Positions 1 through 7,840 of a stretch of 61,981 nucleotides of DNA are shown here, in pieces. Under the pieces are notes generated by a model. It worked only from the letters and a program-made list of their open reading frames with translations. It ran no database searches and had not been told where the DNA came from. Source of the DNA: Chloroflexi bacterium SZAS-1 (GTDB taxonomy: Bacteria; Chloroflexota; Chloroflexia; Chloroflexales; Roseiflexaceae); contig JAFEAS010000039.1 in the NCBI GenBank assembly GCA_018266315.1, forward strand, positions 1 to 61,981, read 5' to 3'. The position numbers were made by a program, and so were the translations under genes. Each line of letters starts with the position of its first letter. Positions within the stretch are counted from its first letter, which is position 1.

Positions 1-362
1 AGCTCAAGTGGCAGCAGTAAATTTTCAAACACCGTGAGCGTAGGCACCAGGTTGAAGAACTGAAAGATAAAGCCGATATTTTTGCGGCGAAACAAAGTAC
101 GCTCATGCTCCGCCAGCCGCGTGATGTCGCGCCCTGCGACCCACACCTGCCCGGCGCTGGGTGTGTCGATGCCGCTTACCAGATTGAGCAGCGTGCTTTT
201 GCCCGAGCCGCTTTTGCCAATCAGCACTACAAACTCGCCCGACGCGAATTCGGCGTTAACCTCGTGCAGCACCACGCGCTCGCGGCCAGCTTCTTCAAAG
301 CTCTTGCTCACGCCCTCCAGCCGGATCAGCGGGTTCGTATCGAATATTATACTGGCTGCCAT
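1..362 (-). CDS. ABC transporter ATP-binding protein, LolD/MacB-like (partial)
   Basis: Read on the minus strand from ATG at 362, this gives about 120 residues before the window ends, so the C-terminal half (signature, Walker B, H-loop) is missing. The N-terminal half is typical of the LolD/MacB/FtsE group: Walker A GKSGSGKS near residue 50, followed by a Q-loop stretch (FIFQFFNLVPTLTVFEN) characteristic of ATPases serving FtsX-like permeases. By family knowledge it would power lipoprotein or peptide export at the membrane. A TATAAT-like -10 lies at 400-405 on the minus strand, though no convincing -35 accompanies it. The permease partner is presumably outside the window. Confidence 0.9.
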   Translation of the reverse strand, partial: MAASIIFDTNPLIRLEGVSKSFEEAGRERVVLHEVNAEFASGEFVVLIGKSGSGKSTLLNLVSGIDTPSAGQVWVAGRDITRLAEHERTLFRRKNIGFIFQFFNLVPTLTVFENLLLPLE

Positions 363-563
363 GTGCTATCCAATCGTTTGTGACAAAGTGAACGAGTTTA
401 TTATACCCAATCCTCACCGTTCTAGCTACGAACAGTATTGCGCAGTGGATGGGGCGTTGGCTCGCTAGGGCTAGCTAAAGGCTGCTTCAGGGGGTATGGT
501 AGAATACGCTTGCCACCCCTTCACTAGGCTGCGTAATCACAGGTGGCAACGAGGAGTGTGGGT

Positions 564-1478
564 ATGGTTAAGCATCTTCCCGCGCCGCTATTGAGCGCAC
601 TCACCGGCTTACTGCTGCTCATCAACCTTTTGGTAACGATTGTGCCATTTTTTGCGGTTACCCTCGCGAAACTCGTGGTGCCCGTACCGGCCTGGCGGCG
701 GCGCTGCTCGGCGACGCTGGTGCATTTTGCCGAGGGCTGGATCGACCGCAATAGCCGCATCCTCGCTGCGACCCAGCCGATTCGTTGGGATGTGCGCGGC
801 CTGGAAGGGTTAAGCCCGCAGCGCTGGTATCTGGTGCTGAGTAACCATGTTTCGATGGTTGATATTCTGGTATTGCAGCGGGTGTTTAACCGGCGCATTC
901 CCTTTATTCGCTTCTTTATCAAGCGCGAGCTGATCTGGGTGCCGCTGCTTGGGCTGGCCTGGTGGGCGCTCGATTTCCCGTTTATGCAGCGCTATTCGGC
1001 CGAGAAGCTGGCGCGCAATCCCAAGCTGCGCGGGCGCGACCTGGCGACGACGCGCAAGGCGGGCGCGCGCTTTAGCGCCCAACCTTCCACGCTGCTAAAC
1101 TTTGCCGAAGGTACGCGGGTGACACCTGCCAAGCACGCGGCGCAAGAATCGCCCTACCGCCACTTATTGCGGCCCAAGGCTGGTGGCGCGGCGCTGATCA
1201 TGTCGAGCATGAGCGAAAAGCTGCACAGCCTGCTTGATGTAACGCTGGTGTACCCGCAGCTGCGCCCCAATTTCCGCGATCTGCTGTCGGGGCGCATCCG
1301 CCATGTGATTGTGCATGTGCGCGAAATTGCCATTCCATCCGAATTTCTACGCGGCGATTATGCTGGCGATGCCCAGTTCCGCGAGCAGTTTCAGGCGTGG
1401 ATTCGCGAGCTGTGGGAAGCCAAGGATGCGTTGATTGAGCAGCTGCTGCACGAGGCGCGGCTGCCAGCAACGAGCTAA
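564..1478 (+). CDS. PlsC/YihG-like 1-acylglycerol-3-phosphate acyltransferase
   Basis: 304-aa membrane acyltransferase. The N-terminus carries a hydrophobic stretch (LLSALTGLLLLINLLV). The glycerolipid acyltransferase signature H-x4-D is seen as NHVSMVD near residue 95, and the substrate-binding motif as FAEGTR near residue 180. The overall layout is closest to the YihG/LCLAT branch, whose members acylate lysophosphatidic acid or related lysophospholipids. The start is ATG at 564 because GAGGAG at 551-556 sits 7 nt upstream; a GTG at 543 is in frame but lacks a ribosome site. murT follows 26 nt later on the same strand, so the two may be co-transcribed. The exact acyl acceptor cannot be told from sequence. 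Confidence 0.85.
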   Translation: MVKHLPAPLLSALTGLLLLINLLVTIVPFFAVTLAKLVVPVPAWRRRCSATLVHFAEGWIDRNSRILAATQPIRWDVRGLEGLSPQRWYLVLSNHVSMVDILVLQRVFNRRIPFIRFFIKRELIWVPLLGLAWWALDFPFMQRYSAEKLARNPKLRGRDLATTRKAGARFSAQPSTLLNFAEGTRVTPAKHAAQESPYRHLLRPKAGGAALIMSSMSEKLHSLLDVTLVYPQLRPNFRDLLSGRIRHVIVHVREIAIPSEFLRGDYAGDAQFREQFQAWIRELWEAKDALIEQLLHEARLPATS

Positions 1479-1504
1479 TTGCGCTGCTGATACGAAAGAC
1501 TTGA

Positions 1505-2944
1505 ATGCCGAATTTCCCTGATTTCCGCTTGATTGCCGCAATTGGCGCAGGTAAAGCCGCTGGCCTCGCCAGCCGGGCACTGGGCCGTGGCGGCGGCACA
1601 ACGCTACCAGGTGTGGTAGCACGCCGCATCGCGCCCGATACGCTACGCCGATTGAGTGCGGGCCTGCCCGATGGCGTGGCCGTGATCGGCGGCACCAATG
1701 GCAAAACCACCACCACCCGCATGATTGCGGCGATTCTTCAGGGTGATGGGCGGCGGGTGCTGCATAACCGCGCGGGCGCGAACCTGGTGAGCGGGCTTAC
1801 GGCAACCGCGCTGGCGGGCAGCTCGCTGAATGGGCAGGTACATGCCGATATCGGCCTGTTCGAAACCGACGAGGCCGCGCTGCCGCAGGCCCTGTTCGAA
1901 ACCCGCCCGCGCCTGGTGGTATTACATAACCTGTTTCGTGATCAGCTCGACCGCTATGGCGAAGTCGATACCATTGCCAGCGCCTGGCGCGCCGCGCTTG
2001 AGCAGCTACCCGCGAACGCAATGGTGCTATTGAATGCCGATGACCCGGCGGTGGCGGCGCTGGGCGAAACCCTGCCGACGCGCGTGTTTTATTATGGGCT
2101 GGAAGATACGCGCCACGCGGGCGAGGGTGCCACACACTTCGCCGACTCGCAGTTCTGCCGACGCTGTGGCACGCCCTATGTGTATAGCGCGCGCTTCTAC
2201 GCGCACGTTGGGCACTATGCCTGCCCGAATTGCGGCCAGCGCCGCCTGGCGCCCGATTTCCGGCTCGAACGATTGGAGCTTGACGGCACCAGCGGCTCAC
2301 GCTTGCTGCTGAGCGCCGGGCCGCGCACGCCACTACCCACCGCGCTCGAAATCAGCCTGCCGCTGCCTGGGCTATACAATGCGCTGAATGCGCTGGCCGC
2401 CGCTGCCGCCGGGCTGTTATTGGGCGTTGCGCCCGCGCATATTCGCACTACGCTTGAACAGTTTAGCGCGGCGTTCGGGCGTATCGAGCGCATCGACGCG
2501 GAGGGGCGACCGCTGTTTATGGCGCTGATCAAAAACCCGGTGGGCGCGAGCGAAACCGTGCGGATGCTGGTTGGTGCACAGGAATCGGGTTCAACTTCCC
2601 CATCCTCCATCCTCCACATGCTGGTGGCGATTAACGATAAATACGCCGATGGCACCGATGTTTCGTGGCTGTGGGATGCCGATTTCGAGCGGCTGGCCGG
2701 GCATGTTGCCAGCGCCATGGTGAGTGGTACCCGAGCGGGCGATATGGCGGTACGCTTGAAATATGCTGGTATCGACCCGGCACAGATTCGCAGCGAACCG
2801 GATTTGCCGCGCGCGCTCGATGCGGCGCTGGCGCAGTTGCCCCCCGGTGCAACGCTGTATGCCCTGCCGACCTACACCGCAATGCTTGAGCTGCGGGCCG
2901 AGCTGGCGCGGCGCGGCTGGGTCAAACCCTTTTGGGAGGATTAG
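1505..2944 (+). CDS. murT: MurT, lipid II isoglutaminyl synthase catalytic subunit
   Basis: 479-aa Mur-ligase relative that in Gram-positive bacteria activates the D-Glu carboxylate of lipid II for amidation with ammonia from the glutaminase GatD. The ATP loop GGTNGKTTTTR lies near residues 62-72. A four-cysteine zinc ribbon typical of MurT interrupts the central domain (CRRC and CPNC, around residues 217-245), and the C-terminus matches the MurT-specific DUF1727 domain. Length fits the family. In most genomes gatD is directly adjacent; here the next gene is a vWA lipoprotein and no glutaminase gene is present in the window, so the partner must be elsewhere or replaced. The presence of MurT argues for a wall with amidated peptidoglycan. 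Confidence 0.93.
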   Translation: MPNFPDFRLIAAIGAGKAAGLASRALGRGGGTTLPGVVARRIAPDTLRRLSAGLPDGVAVIGGTNGKTTTTRMIAAILQGDGRRVLHNRAGANLVSGLTATALAGSSLNGQVHADIGLFETDEAALPQALFETRPRLVVLHNLFRDQLDRYGEVDTIASAWRAALEQLPANAMVLLNADDPAVAALGETLPTRVFYYGLEDTRHAGEGATHFADSQFCRRCGTPYVYSARFYAHVGHYACPNCGQRRLAPDFRLERLELDGTSGSRLLLSAGPRTPLPTALEISLPLPGLYNALNALAAAAAGLLLGVAPAHIRTTLEQFSAAFGRIERIDAEGRPLFMALIKNPVGASETVRMLVGAQESGSTSPSSILHMLVAINDKYADGTDVSWLWDADFERLAGHVASAMVSGTRAGDMAVRLKYAGIDPAQIRSEPDLPRALDAALAQLPPGATLYALPTYTAMLELRAELARRGWVKPFWED

Positions 2945-3014
2945 CGGAACTCTTCGCCCTCCGCCTGCGTCTCTGAGCTACGATATGCAAATGCTCAGGA
3001 ACAGGAGGTCGGCG

Positions 3015-4385
3015 ATGCACCCCAATTTCACTTTCCCCCGAACCTTACTGGCAGCTTTGGTGCTAGCGCTGCCGCTACTGGCGGCCTGTGGTGGTGCGGC
3101 CAGCACTGCCCCAAGCGGCGGCACAATTGGCGCACAACCCCCGCAGGCACCAGTCTCGTCGGTGGGCGCGGCGGTAGCCGCCGCCACTGCCGCACCCGCC
3201 GCCGCAGCGCCAATGGCTGGTACTGCCGCCGAGCGTGCCGATGCAGCCGCGCCTGCGGCGGCTATTGGCGGTGCCCCTACGAGCCTGCCCGCGCCGCTAC
3301 CTCAGCCAACACCCGCGCTGGGGTTACCGACGCAGCAGTACAACGCGTTGCGCGCGGGCGAAGTCGATGACAATGCCGATTTCGACAGCTACCTGGCCTA
3401 CCTCAATCGCTCGGCGGGCATTCGCGCACGCCCAGCCGATGTGAGCGAGCGCTACCTGCTGCGCGTGAACGACGCGGCGGGTCGTCCAGTGCTCGATGCT
3501 CGGGTGCGGATTTTCGATGGCGAGCAGCAGGTATTTGAGGGCCGCACCTATGCGGGCGGCAAAACCGTGTTTTTCCCGCGTGTGGCTGGCGTTTCGGGCA
3601 ATGACCAGCAGCTGCGCGTGCTGGTTGAAAAGGGCAACAGTACGGTTGAGGGCACGCTGGCACGCGGCCAGGCCAGCGCCTCAACGTTCGTGCTACGCGA
3701 TGCCCAGGCTGCGCCTGCCACGCCCCGGCTCGATGTCCTCTTCCTGCTCGACGCGACGGGCAGCATGGGCGATGAAATTGCCCAGATTCAGCAGACGATT
3801 GCCAGCATCGCCGAGCGCATCGACGCCAGCCAGCCGCGCCCCGAGCTGCGTTTCGCGCTGGTGGCCTACCGCGACCGTGGCGACGCCTATGTGACGCAGG
3901 TGCACGATTTCACGCCTGACGTGGCGCAATTCCGCGAGACGCTGCTGGCTACCAGCGCGAGCGGCGGCGGCGACGACCCTGAGTCGCTGAATGAGGCGCT
4001 CCACGCGGCGGTGGCCGGGGTACATTGGGCCGATAACGCCGTGCGCCTGACCTTCCTGGTGGCGGATGCACCGCCGCACCTCGATTACCCGAATGATTAC
4101 GATTATGTGCAGGAAGCGCGCAATGCCGTGGCGCAAGGCATTAAGGTGTATACCATCGCGGCCAGCAACAGCGGCGATGAAGCCGAATATGTGTTGCGCC
4201 AGATCGCCCAGCAAACGCTGGCGCACTTCATCTTCCTGACCTACCAGCCAGGGCAGAATAGCGGCGCGCCGGGCGAAACGACGGTTCATCAGGTCGATCC
4301 ACAGTCGTTTACGGTTGAGCGATTGGATGATCTGGTGGTGCAAGTAGTGCAGCGCGAGCTCGCCGCTGCCCAGGGTGCCGCGTGA
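3015..4385 (+). CDS. vWA-domain lipoprotein
   Basis: 456-aa predicted lipoprotein. The signal peptide ends in a lipobox (LLAAC) near residue 20, followed by an Ala/Pro/Thr-rich linker of about 100 residues, a beta-rich segment, and a von Willebrand factor A domain from about residue 235. The MIDAS motif reads DATGSM, an accepted DxTxS variant expected to bind a divalent cation. Such proteins bind ligands or other proteins outside the membrane; no specific partner is visible. The start is ATG at 3015, preceded by AGGAGGT at 3003-3009. The reading frame is open further upstream into murT, but that extension has no ribosome site and would bury the signal peptide. Confidence 0.85.
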   Translation: MHPNFTFPRTLLAALVLALPLLAACGGAASTAPSGGTIGAQPPQAPVSSVGAAVAAATAAPAAAAPMAGTAAERADAAAPAAAIGGAPTSLPAPLPQPTPALGLPTQQYNALRAGEVDDNADFDSYLAYLNRSAGIRARPADVSERYLLRVNDAAGRPVLDARVRIFDGEQQVFEGRTYAGGKTVFFPRVAGVSGNDQQLRVLVEKGNSTVEGTLARGQASASTFVLRDAQAAPATPRLDVLFLLDATGSMGDEIAQIQQTIASIAERIDASQPRPELRFALVAYRDRGDAYVTQVHDFTPDVAQFRETLLATSASGGGDDPESLNEALHAAVAGVHWADNAVRLTFLVADAPPHLDYPNDYDYVQEARNAVAQGIKVYTIAASNSGDEAEYVLRQIAQQTLAHFIFLTYQPGQNSGAPGETTVHQVDPQSFTVERLDDLVVQVVQRELAAAQGAA

Positions 4386-4403
4386 GGGGAGCGTTGAAGG
4401 CAG

Positions 4404-4444
4404 GCAGTTGGCAGTTGTTCTGCCGACTGCCTGTTGCCAACTGC
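4404..4444. terminator. Hairpin between convergent vWA and macro-domain genes
   Basis: Perfect 10-bp inverted repeat (GCAGTTGGCA at 4404-4413, TGCCAACTGC at 4435-4444) lying exactly between two convergent genes. There is no clear T tract on either side. A bidirectional terminator or end-stabilising hairpin is the likely role. Confidence 0.5.
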
Positions 4445-4451
4445 TATAACA

Positions 4452-5063
4452 TCAGCGCTGGCGCATCTTGCGGTCGTGTTCGAGCTGCTTTTCCAGCGAT
4501 TTTGTCCATTCCAAGTCGCCCATAATCACGCTGCGGTAGGCCGTCCACATCTGGTAGGCGGCGCGCTCGGCGGGCATTTTGCCGGTGCCAGTACACAGGC
4601 CCGGCACCGCCAGCGACCGAATCTGCTCGGCGGGGGTAGGCTTATTAGCGCGGTTGTGCGCCTCGACTGCGCGCAGGATAGCGCGCATCGCCAGGTAGGC
4701 GTTCACGCTGCCCGATACATCGGTGGGCAGGCGCATGGTTGGGGCCACAACCACATAGCGCAGGCGGGTGCTCTTCGTTGGCAGCACCAGTGCCTGGCCC
4801 ACCAGCAGCTCGCCGTCGTGGTCGCGGTCGATCTGGAGGCGCAGCGTGTCTTGCAGCCGCCAGTCGAAAATTTCCTGGCTAATCGCCATATCTACGCCGC
4901 TATCGGTGAAGCCAAACGAGTTGGCTGGTATCGCCAGCGCGTCGACGGGCAGCGTGAGAATGTTCTGATTCGCCACTTTTACGCCACTTTCGTCGGGGAA
5001 GTAGCGCTTCCAGGCTTGTACCAGGTCGGCGGTGCGGTCGCAGAGCGTAATTGCAACTGGCAT
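4452..5063 (-). CDS. Macro-domain protein (ADP-ribose binding/processing)
   Basis: 203-aa single-domain macro protein. The ADP-ribose pocket is recognisable: a segment with PANSFGF and a following SGVD (the usual AANxxLxxGGGVD region) near residues 46-57, and a late PGLCTGTGKMP glycine-rich loop near residue 160 corresponding to the phosphate-binding loop. This layout resembles the stand-alone macro proteins close to phage-tail-assembly and Appr-1''-p processing types. It would bind or hydrolyse ADP-ribose derivatives in the cytoplasm. It lies on the same strand as and downstream of pncA, the NMN adenylyltransferase and nrtR, which suggests a link to NAD turnover. AGGAGGA at 5069-5075 supports the start. 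Confidence 0.82.
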   Translation of the reverse strand: MPVAITLCDRTADLVQAWKRYFPDESGVKVANQNILTLPVDALAIPANSFGFTDSGVDMAISQEIFDWRLQDTLRLQIDRDHDGELLVGQALVLPTKSTRLRYVVVAPTMRLPTDVSGSVNAYLAMRAILRAVEAHNRANKPTPAEQIRSLAVPGLCTGTGKMPAERAAYQMWTAYRSVIMGDLEWTKSLEKQLEHDRKMRQR

Positions 5064-5220
5064 TGTTGTCCTCCTTCATCATAGTATGGGCCAACCCTTG
5101 CCAGCGCACGAATAAGCCGAGCAAGGCCACTGGCAATAGTGTAGTTGATTGCGGAGTGCGCTATCGTACCAGGATGCGATCAAAGCGATTGCCATCCAGG
5201 TAGTAAGGCAGGTTGCAAGC

Positions 5221-5439
5221 TCAAACTCGCGCCACAAAGCGGCTATGGCAGTTCTGGCATTCGAGTATCGGCTCGGGCTGCCCGAGCGGAATAATTGGAA
5301 TCCAGAAAATATGGATGAATGTGCGGGCAGTGCGCGGCTTCAGCAGCGCGTATTGGCCACAGCGCGGGCATTGCTGCATCCCGCCGCCGGGCCGGGTGTC
5401 GTCGCGCACTACCTGGCGTGTGCCAAAAAAGATGATCAT
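5221..5439 (-). CDS. Small zinc-ribbon protein
   Basis: 72-aa protein built around two CxxC knuckles (CPRC near residue 24, CQNC near residue 61) separated by a hydrophobic stretch containing IHIFWIPIIPL. This pattern is typical of small zinc-ribbon proteins whose function is unknown. It begins 5 nt after the pncA stop, so it is very probably translated from the pncA transcript and would therefore fall under NrtR control. No catalytic residues are visible. The hydrophobic middle could be a membrane-touching hairpin or simply a beta core. Confidence 0.75.
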   Translation of the reverse strand: MIIFFGTRQVVRDDTRPGGGMQQCPRCGQYALLKPRTARTFIHIFWIPIIPLGQPEPILECQNCHSRFVARV

Positions 5440-5444
5440 CGCGC

Positions 5445-6158
5445 TTACTTCAGGTCGGCTACAACTTCGATGCCGTTCGAAGCCATGTGGTGCAAGAACA
5501 GAACATGATGCAAATCGCCGTCGTGCGCATAGATGCCCAGGTCGCGCGCGACACTTACGGGTGTGTCGAAGGTATCGACGGCGGCAGCGGGCACAATCAC
5601 GCGGCGCGCGAAGTTGCCAGCATTAGCTTCGAGCCGTAGCTGCATGGCGGCCTGGTAGGTACACAGATCCGAGCAATCACCCACGACAATGAAGGTGTTG
5701 ACCAGCGGATGCGCTGCGACCCATGCGCCCAGGCCGGTGCCGAGGTGCGAGTTGATTGAGTTTTTCGGGAAGATCGCCACCTCGTCGTAAAACGGCAGTG
5801 CCTTCAGCGCATCGACAGCCTCGCTTTCGGGCGTGCCACGCAGACAGTGTGGCGGGTACGCCTGAAATTCGGGCGTCGCTGGATCGTGTGTGTCCTGGGT
5901 CAGGGCCAGGGCGCGCACACCCAGCGCATACGCCCGCGCGAACAGCTCGGCCACCGGCTGAGCGATGCGGCCCACGCGCGCGCTGGCTAGCGCGCCTTCG
6001 CTGCAAAAGCCGTTAATGACATCGATCGAGATGACGGCGACATGCTCAGGCGCACCCGCGATAATTTCCTCAAGTGTTCTGGGCGGCAGGGCGGCGTACC
6101 AGGCATCCAGATATTCCAGAAATGGGCGGCTGGTATTGGCAAGGGTGTAAGTTGTCAC
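5445..6158 (-). CDS. pncA: Nicotinamidase/isochorismatase-family hydrolase (PncA-like)
   Basis: 237-aa cysteine hydrolase of the isochorismatase superfamily. The catalytic triad is visible: Asp in SIDVINGF (near residue 45), Lys in FPKNSINSH (near residue 132) and the nucleophilic Cys in GDCSDLCTYQAA (near residue 165). In PncA these hydrolyse nicotinamide to nicotinate for NAD salvage. The start is GTG at 6158 because AGGAGG sits 6 nt upstream; a longer in-frame start at 6179 lacks a ribosome site. A sigma-70 promoter flanked by two NrtR-like operators lies directly upstream. Together with the neighbouring NMN adenylyltransferase and regulator this makes nicotinamidase more likely than isochorismatase. 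Confidence 0.87.
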   Translation of the reverse strand: MTTYTLANTSRPFLEYLDAWYAALPPRTLEEIIAGAPEHVAVISIDVINGFCSEGALASARVGRIAQPVAELFARAYALGVRALALTQDTHDPATPEFQAYPPHCLRGTPESEAVDALKALPFYDEVAIFPKNSINSHLGTGLGAWVAAHPLVNTFIVVGDCSDLCTYQAAMQLRLEANAGNFARRVIVPAAAVDTFDTPVSVARDLGIYAHDGDLHHVLFLHHMASNGIEVVADLK

Positions 6159-6180
6159 GAGAAGCCTCCTCAAAAGCATT

Positions 6181-6199
6181 TAGTGTTAATATGGCACTA
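6181..6199. promoter_or_regulatory. NrtR operator, proximal to pncA
   Basis: TAGTGTTAATATGGCACTA has the same TAGTG-N9-CACTA architecture as the operator in front of nrtR. It abuts the -10 element of the pncA promoter on its downstream side, a position suited to repression. Confidence 0.8.
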
Positions 6200-6227
6200 T
6201 TGTAACACACCACCGAATTAGTGTCAA
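6199..6227 (-). promoter_or_regulatory. Sigma-70 promoter of pncA
   Basis: On the minus strand TTGACA (6222-6227) and TACAAT (6199-6204) are separated by exactly 17 nt. The -35 lies inside the distal NrtR-like site and the -10 touches the proximal one. Transcription would begin near 6192. Confidence 0.85.
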
Positions 6228-6237
6228 GATGTCACTT
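6219..6237. promoter_or_regulatory. NrtR operator, distal, covering the pncA -35
   Basis: TAGTGTCAAGATGTCACTT matches the TAGTG-N9-CACTA pattern with one mismatch in the right arm. It contains the TTGACA of the pncA promoter and overlaps the last codons of the upstream NMN adenylyltransferase gene. Its centre is 38 bp from the proximal operator. Confidence 0.72.
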
Positions 6238-6729
6238 GAGTTCTTGCTGCTGAAGCACCGCCGCAAAATATGGCTGCACTCGCTCGGGAATATACTGCCA
6301 GTAGGCGCGTGGGTTGGCGCGCACCAGGCTGGCCGAAATCGGTACGGTGCGGCGTTCAAGATCAACCAGTACGTGGCGCGCGTCAAGCTCGCTTGCCAGC
6401 CGATCGCCGTACTGTTCGGAGGTAAACACCACATCCACTGGCGGCGCATAGCGCCCAATCAGCTCGCGCCAGATCGGCCAGAAATCGGGGTGCTCGTGCG
6501 GGTATGAAGGCACTTCATCGATCACATGAACCACCCGCGCGGTCGGGAAGGCGTCGCGCACCCATGCGTAGCGCAGCTGCCCGTCGATCGGCTCGCGCTT
6601 GAGCGTACACACCAGCACCGTCAGCTGATCAACGGCGCGCAGTCCAGTTTCGATCAGGTAACAGTGCCCAAGTGTGAGCGGCATAAACTTGCCCAGGATG
6701 AGGCCATGCGCGGCGCGTGGTTCGCTCAT
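6232..6729 (-). CDS. NMN adenylyltransferase, NadR-type nucleotidyltransferase domain only
   Basis: 165-aa nucleotidyltransferase expected to join NMN and ATP to form NAD. The HxGH-type motif appears as GKFMPLTLGH near residue 13, and the second signature as ISASLVR near residue 136, followed by an NPRAYWQYIPERVQPYF segment typical of the NadR NMNAT domain. Unlike enterobacterial NadR it has neither the N-terminal DNA-binding domain nor the C-terminal ribosylnicotinamide kinase domain. It follows nrtR with a 3-nt gap and so shares its autoregulated promoter. NadM-type enzymes are the main alternative family; the C-terminal motif favours NadR type. Confidence 0.86.
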   Translation of the reverse strand: MSEPRAAHGLILGKFMPLTLGHCYLIETGLRAVDQLTVLVCTLKREPIDGQLRYAWVRDAFPTARVVHVIDEVPSYPHEHPDFWPIWRELIGRYAPPVDVVFTSEQYGDRLASELDARHVLVDLERRTVPISASLVRANPRAYWQYIPERVQPYFAAVLQQQELK

Positions 6730-6732
6730 CGC

Positions 6733-7458
6733 CTAACTCTCGACCTCGTCGACGCGGGCCTCGCGCCAGCGGAATACAAACTGCTCGTCGCCGCGATTAC
6801 GCCGAAAACGATACAATGTGGTTGGCCGCCCGCGCCCTTCGCGGCGCATGCCAGTGTCTTCCAGCACATTTGCGTCTTTGATCTTGCGGTAGAAATTGCC
6901 CTTATCCAGCTCTTCGCCCAGAATCTGCTCGTAGATATACTTCAGCTCAAGAATCGAAAAAACCTCGGGTAGGAGCTGGAAGGCCAGCGTGGTATATTCG
7001 AGCTTCGAGCGCAGCCGATCGAGGCCGGTTGCCAGAATCAGGTCGTGATCGAAGGCGAGTAGGCCGGGCAGCCGCTGCACCGAAAACCAGCGCACATCGA
7101 TGCTTTCGTCCGACACGCGCAGGGTTTGTTTGTCGGCGCTCACCAGCGCAATGTAAGCGATACTAATCACGCGCGTGCGCGGGTCGCGGCGCGGTTCGCC
7201 AAAGGTATACAGCTGCTCAAGGTAAATGTCGCGCACGCCGGTTTCTTCTTCAAGCTCGCGCCGCGCCGCTTGCTCAATCGATTCGTTCATATTGATGAAG
7301 CCGCCCGGCAGCGCCCAATGCCCTTCGTAAGGCCAGTGCTTGCGCTTCACCAGCAGCACATGCAGCTCGTGATCTTGCAGCGTGAAAACGACCACGTCAA
7401 CCGTGACCGATGGGCGCTCGTAGCGGGTAGGATCGTAGGTTTCAGCTTGTTCGTCCAT
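6733..7458 (-). CDS. nrtR: NrtR, NUDIX-family transcriptional regulator of NAD metabolism
   Basis: 241-aa regulator. Residues about 20-150 form a NUDIX fold with a nearly standard Nudix box (GGFINMNESIEQAARRELEEE), and the C-terminal part (about 160-241) is the winged helix with a GRGRPTTLYRF wing typical of NrtR. In the family the NUDIX domain senses ADP-ribose, which releases the repressor from DNA. The start is ATG at 7458 with AAGGAA just upstream; a longer frame reaching 7569 would translate through the operator and promoter and is rejected. It heads an operon with the NMN adenylyltransferase. The operator between its promoter and ribosome site implies autorepression. Confidence 0.93.
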   Translation of the reverse strand: MDEQAETYDPTRYERPSVTVDVVVFTLQDHELHVLLVKRKHWPYEGHWALPGGFINMNESIEQAARRELEEETGVRDIYLEQLYTFGEPRRDPRTRVISIAYIALVSADKQTLRVSDESIDVRWFSVQRLPGLLAFDHDLILATGLDRLRSKLEYTTLAFQLLPEVFSILELKYIYEQILGEELDKGNFYRKIKDANVLEDTGMRREGRGRPTTLYRFRRNRGDEQFVFRWREARVDEVES

Positions 7459-7470
7459 GGCGGTTCCTTT

Positions 7471-7489
7471 TAGTGTAAATATTACACTA
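7471..7489. promoter_or_regulatory. NrtR operator at the nrtR promoter (perfect palindrome)
   Basis: TAGTGTAAATATTACACTA. The symmetry extends two more bases on each side to 7469-7491, giving 10-bp perfect arms around a 3-nt centre. It lies immediately downstream of the -10 and covers the expected start of transcription and the ribosome site. Confidence 0.9.
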
Positions 7490-7518
7490 AATATACACAG
7501 GGCCGTGCAACTTGTCAA
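7490..7518 (-). promoter_or_regulatory. Sigma-70 promoter of the nrtR operon
   Basis: TTGACA (7513-7518) and TATATT (7490-7495) on the minus strand are separated by 17 nt. The -10 directly abuts the palindromic operator, so bound NrtR should block initiation. Confidence 0.9.
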
Positions 7519-7840
7519 GTTGCGGCGCGCATCGATCTCTACTATAATGCGTCCCGCAATTTCCAACATTTTTACCCATAATCTTACTCATCTTGGTGGC
7601 ATCGATACGCATCTGTTCAAATGAACGGCTAACGCTGCCTACCGAGCCTTGCGGCTGTGACTATTGCCGTATCGTGCCGTCTACATCTCAGCACAGCCAC
7701 GAGGATAATGGAACCCGCAGCGCTAAACCAGCCCTCTAAGCTGGCTGAAGGATGTTGGTGGTAGCTTCGCCCAGTGCATTGCGAAACGCCCGGGCTTTTG
7801 CAAGCGGTAGATGCCTGTGCATCGCCAAAAGGAGCACCTC
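7519..7840. other. Intergenic stretch between divergent nrtR and HhH-protein genes
   Basis: About 320 nt. Apart from the ribosome site AAAAGGAG at 7826-7833 in front of the next gene, no gene, strong promoter, RNA structure or repeat was recognised here. Confidence 0.5.

Noticed and set aside
3693-4343. 216-aa minus-strand frame inside the vWA lipoprotein gene
   Set aside because: Antisense shadow; the vWA frame has signal peptide, MIDAS motif and ribosome site.
7459-7569. N-terminal extension of NrtR
   Set aside because: It would translate through the operator, -10 and -35. The ATG at 7458 has a ribosome site.
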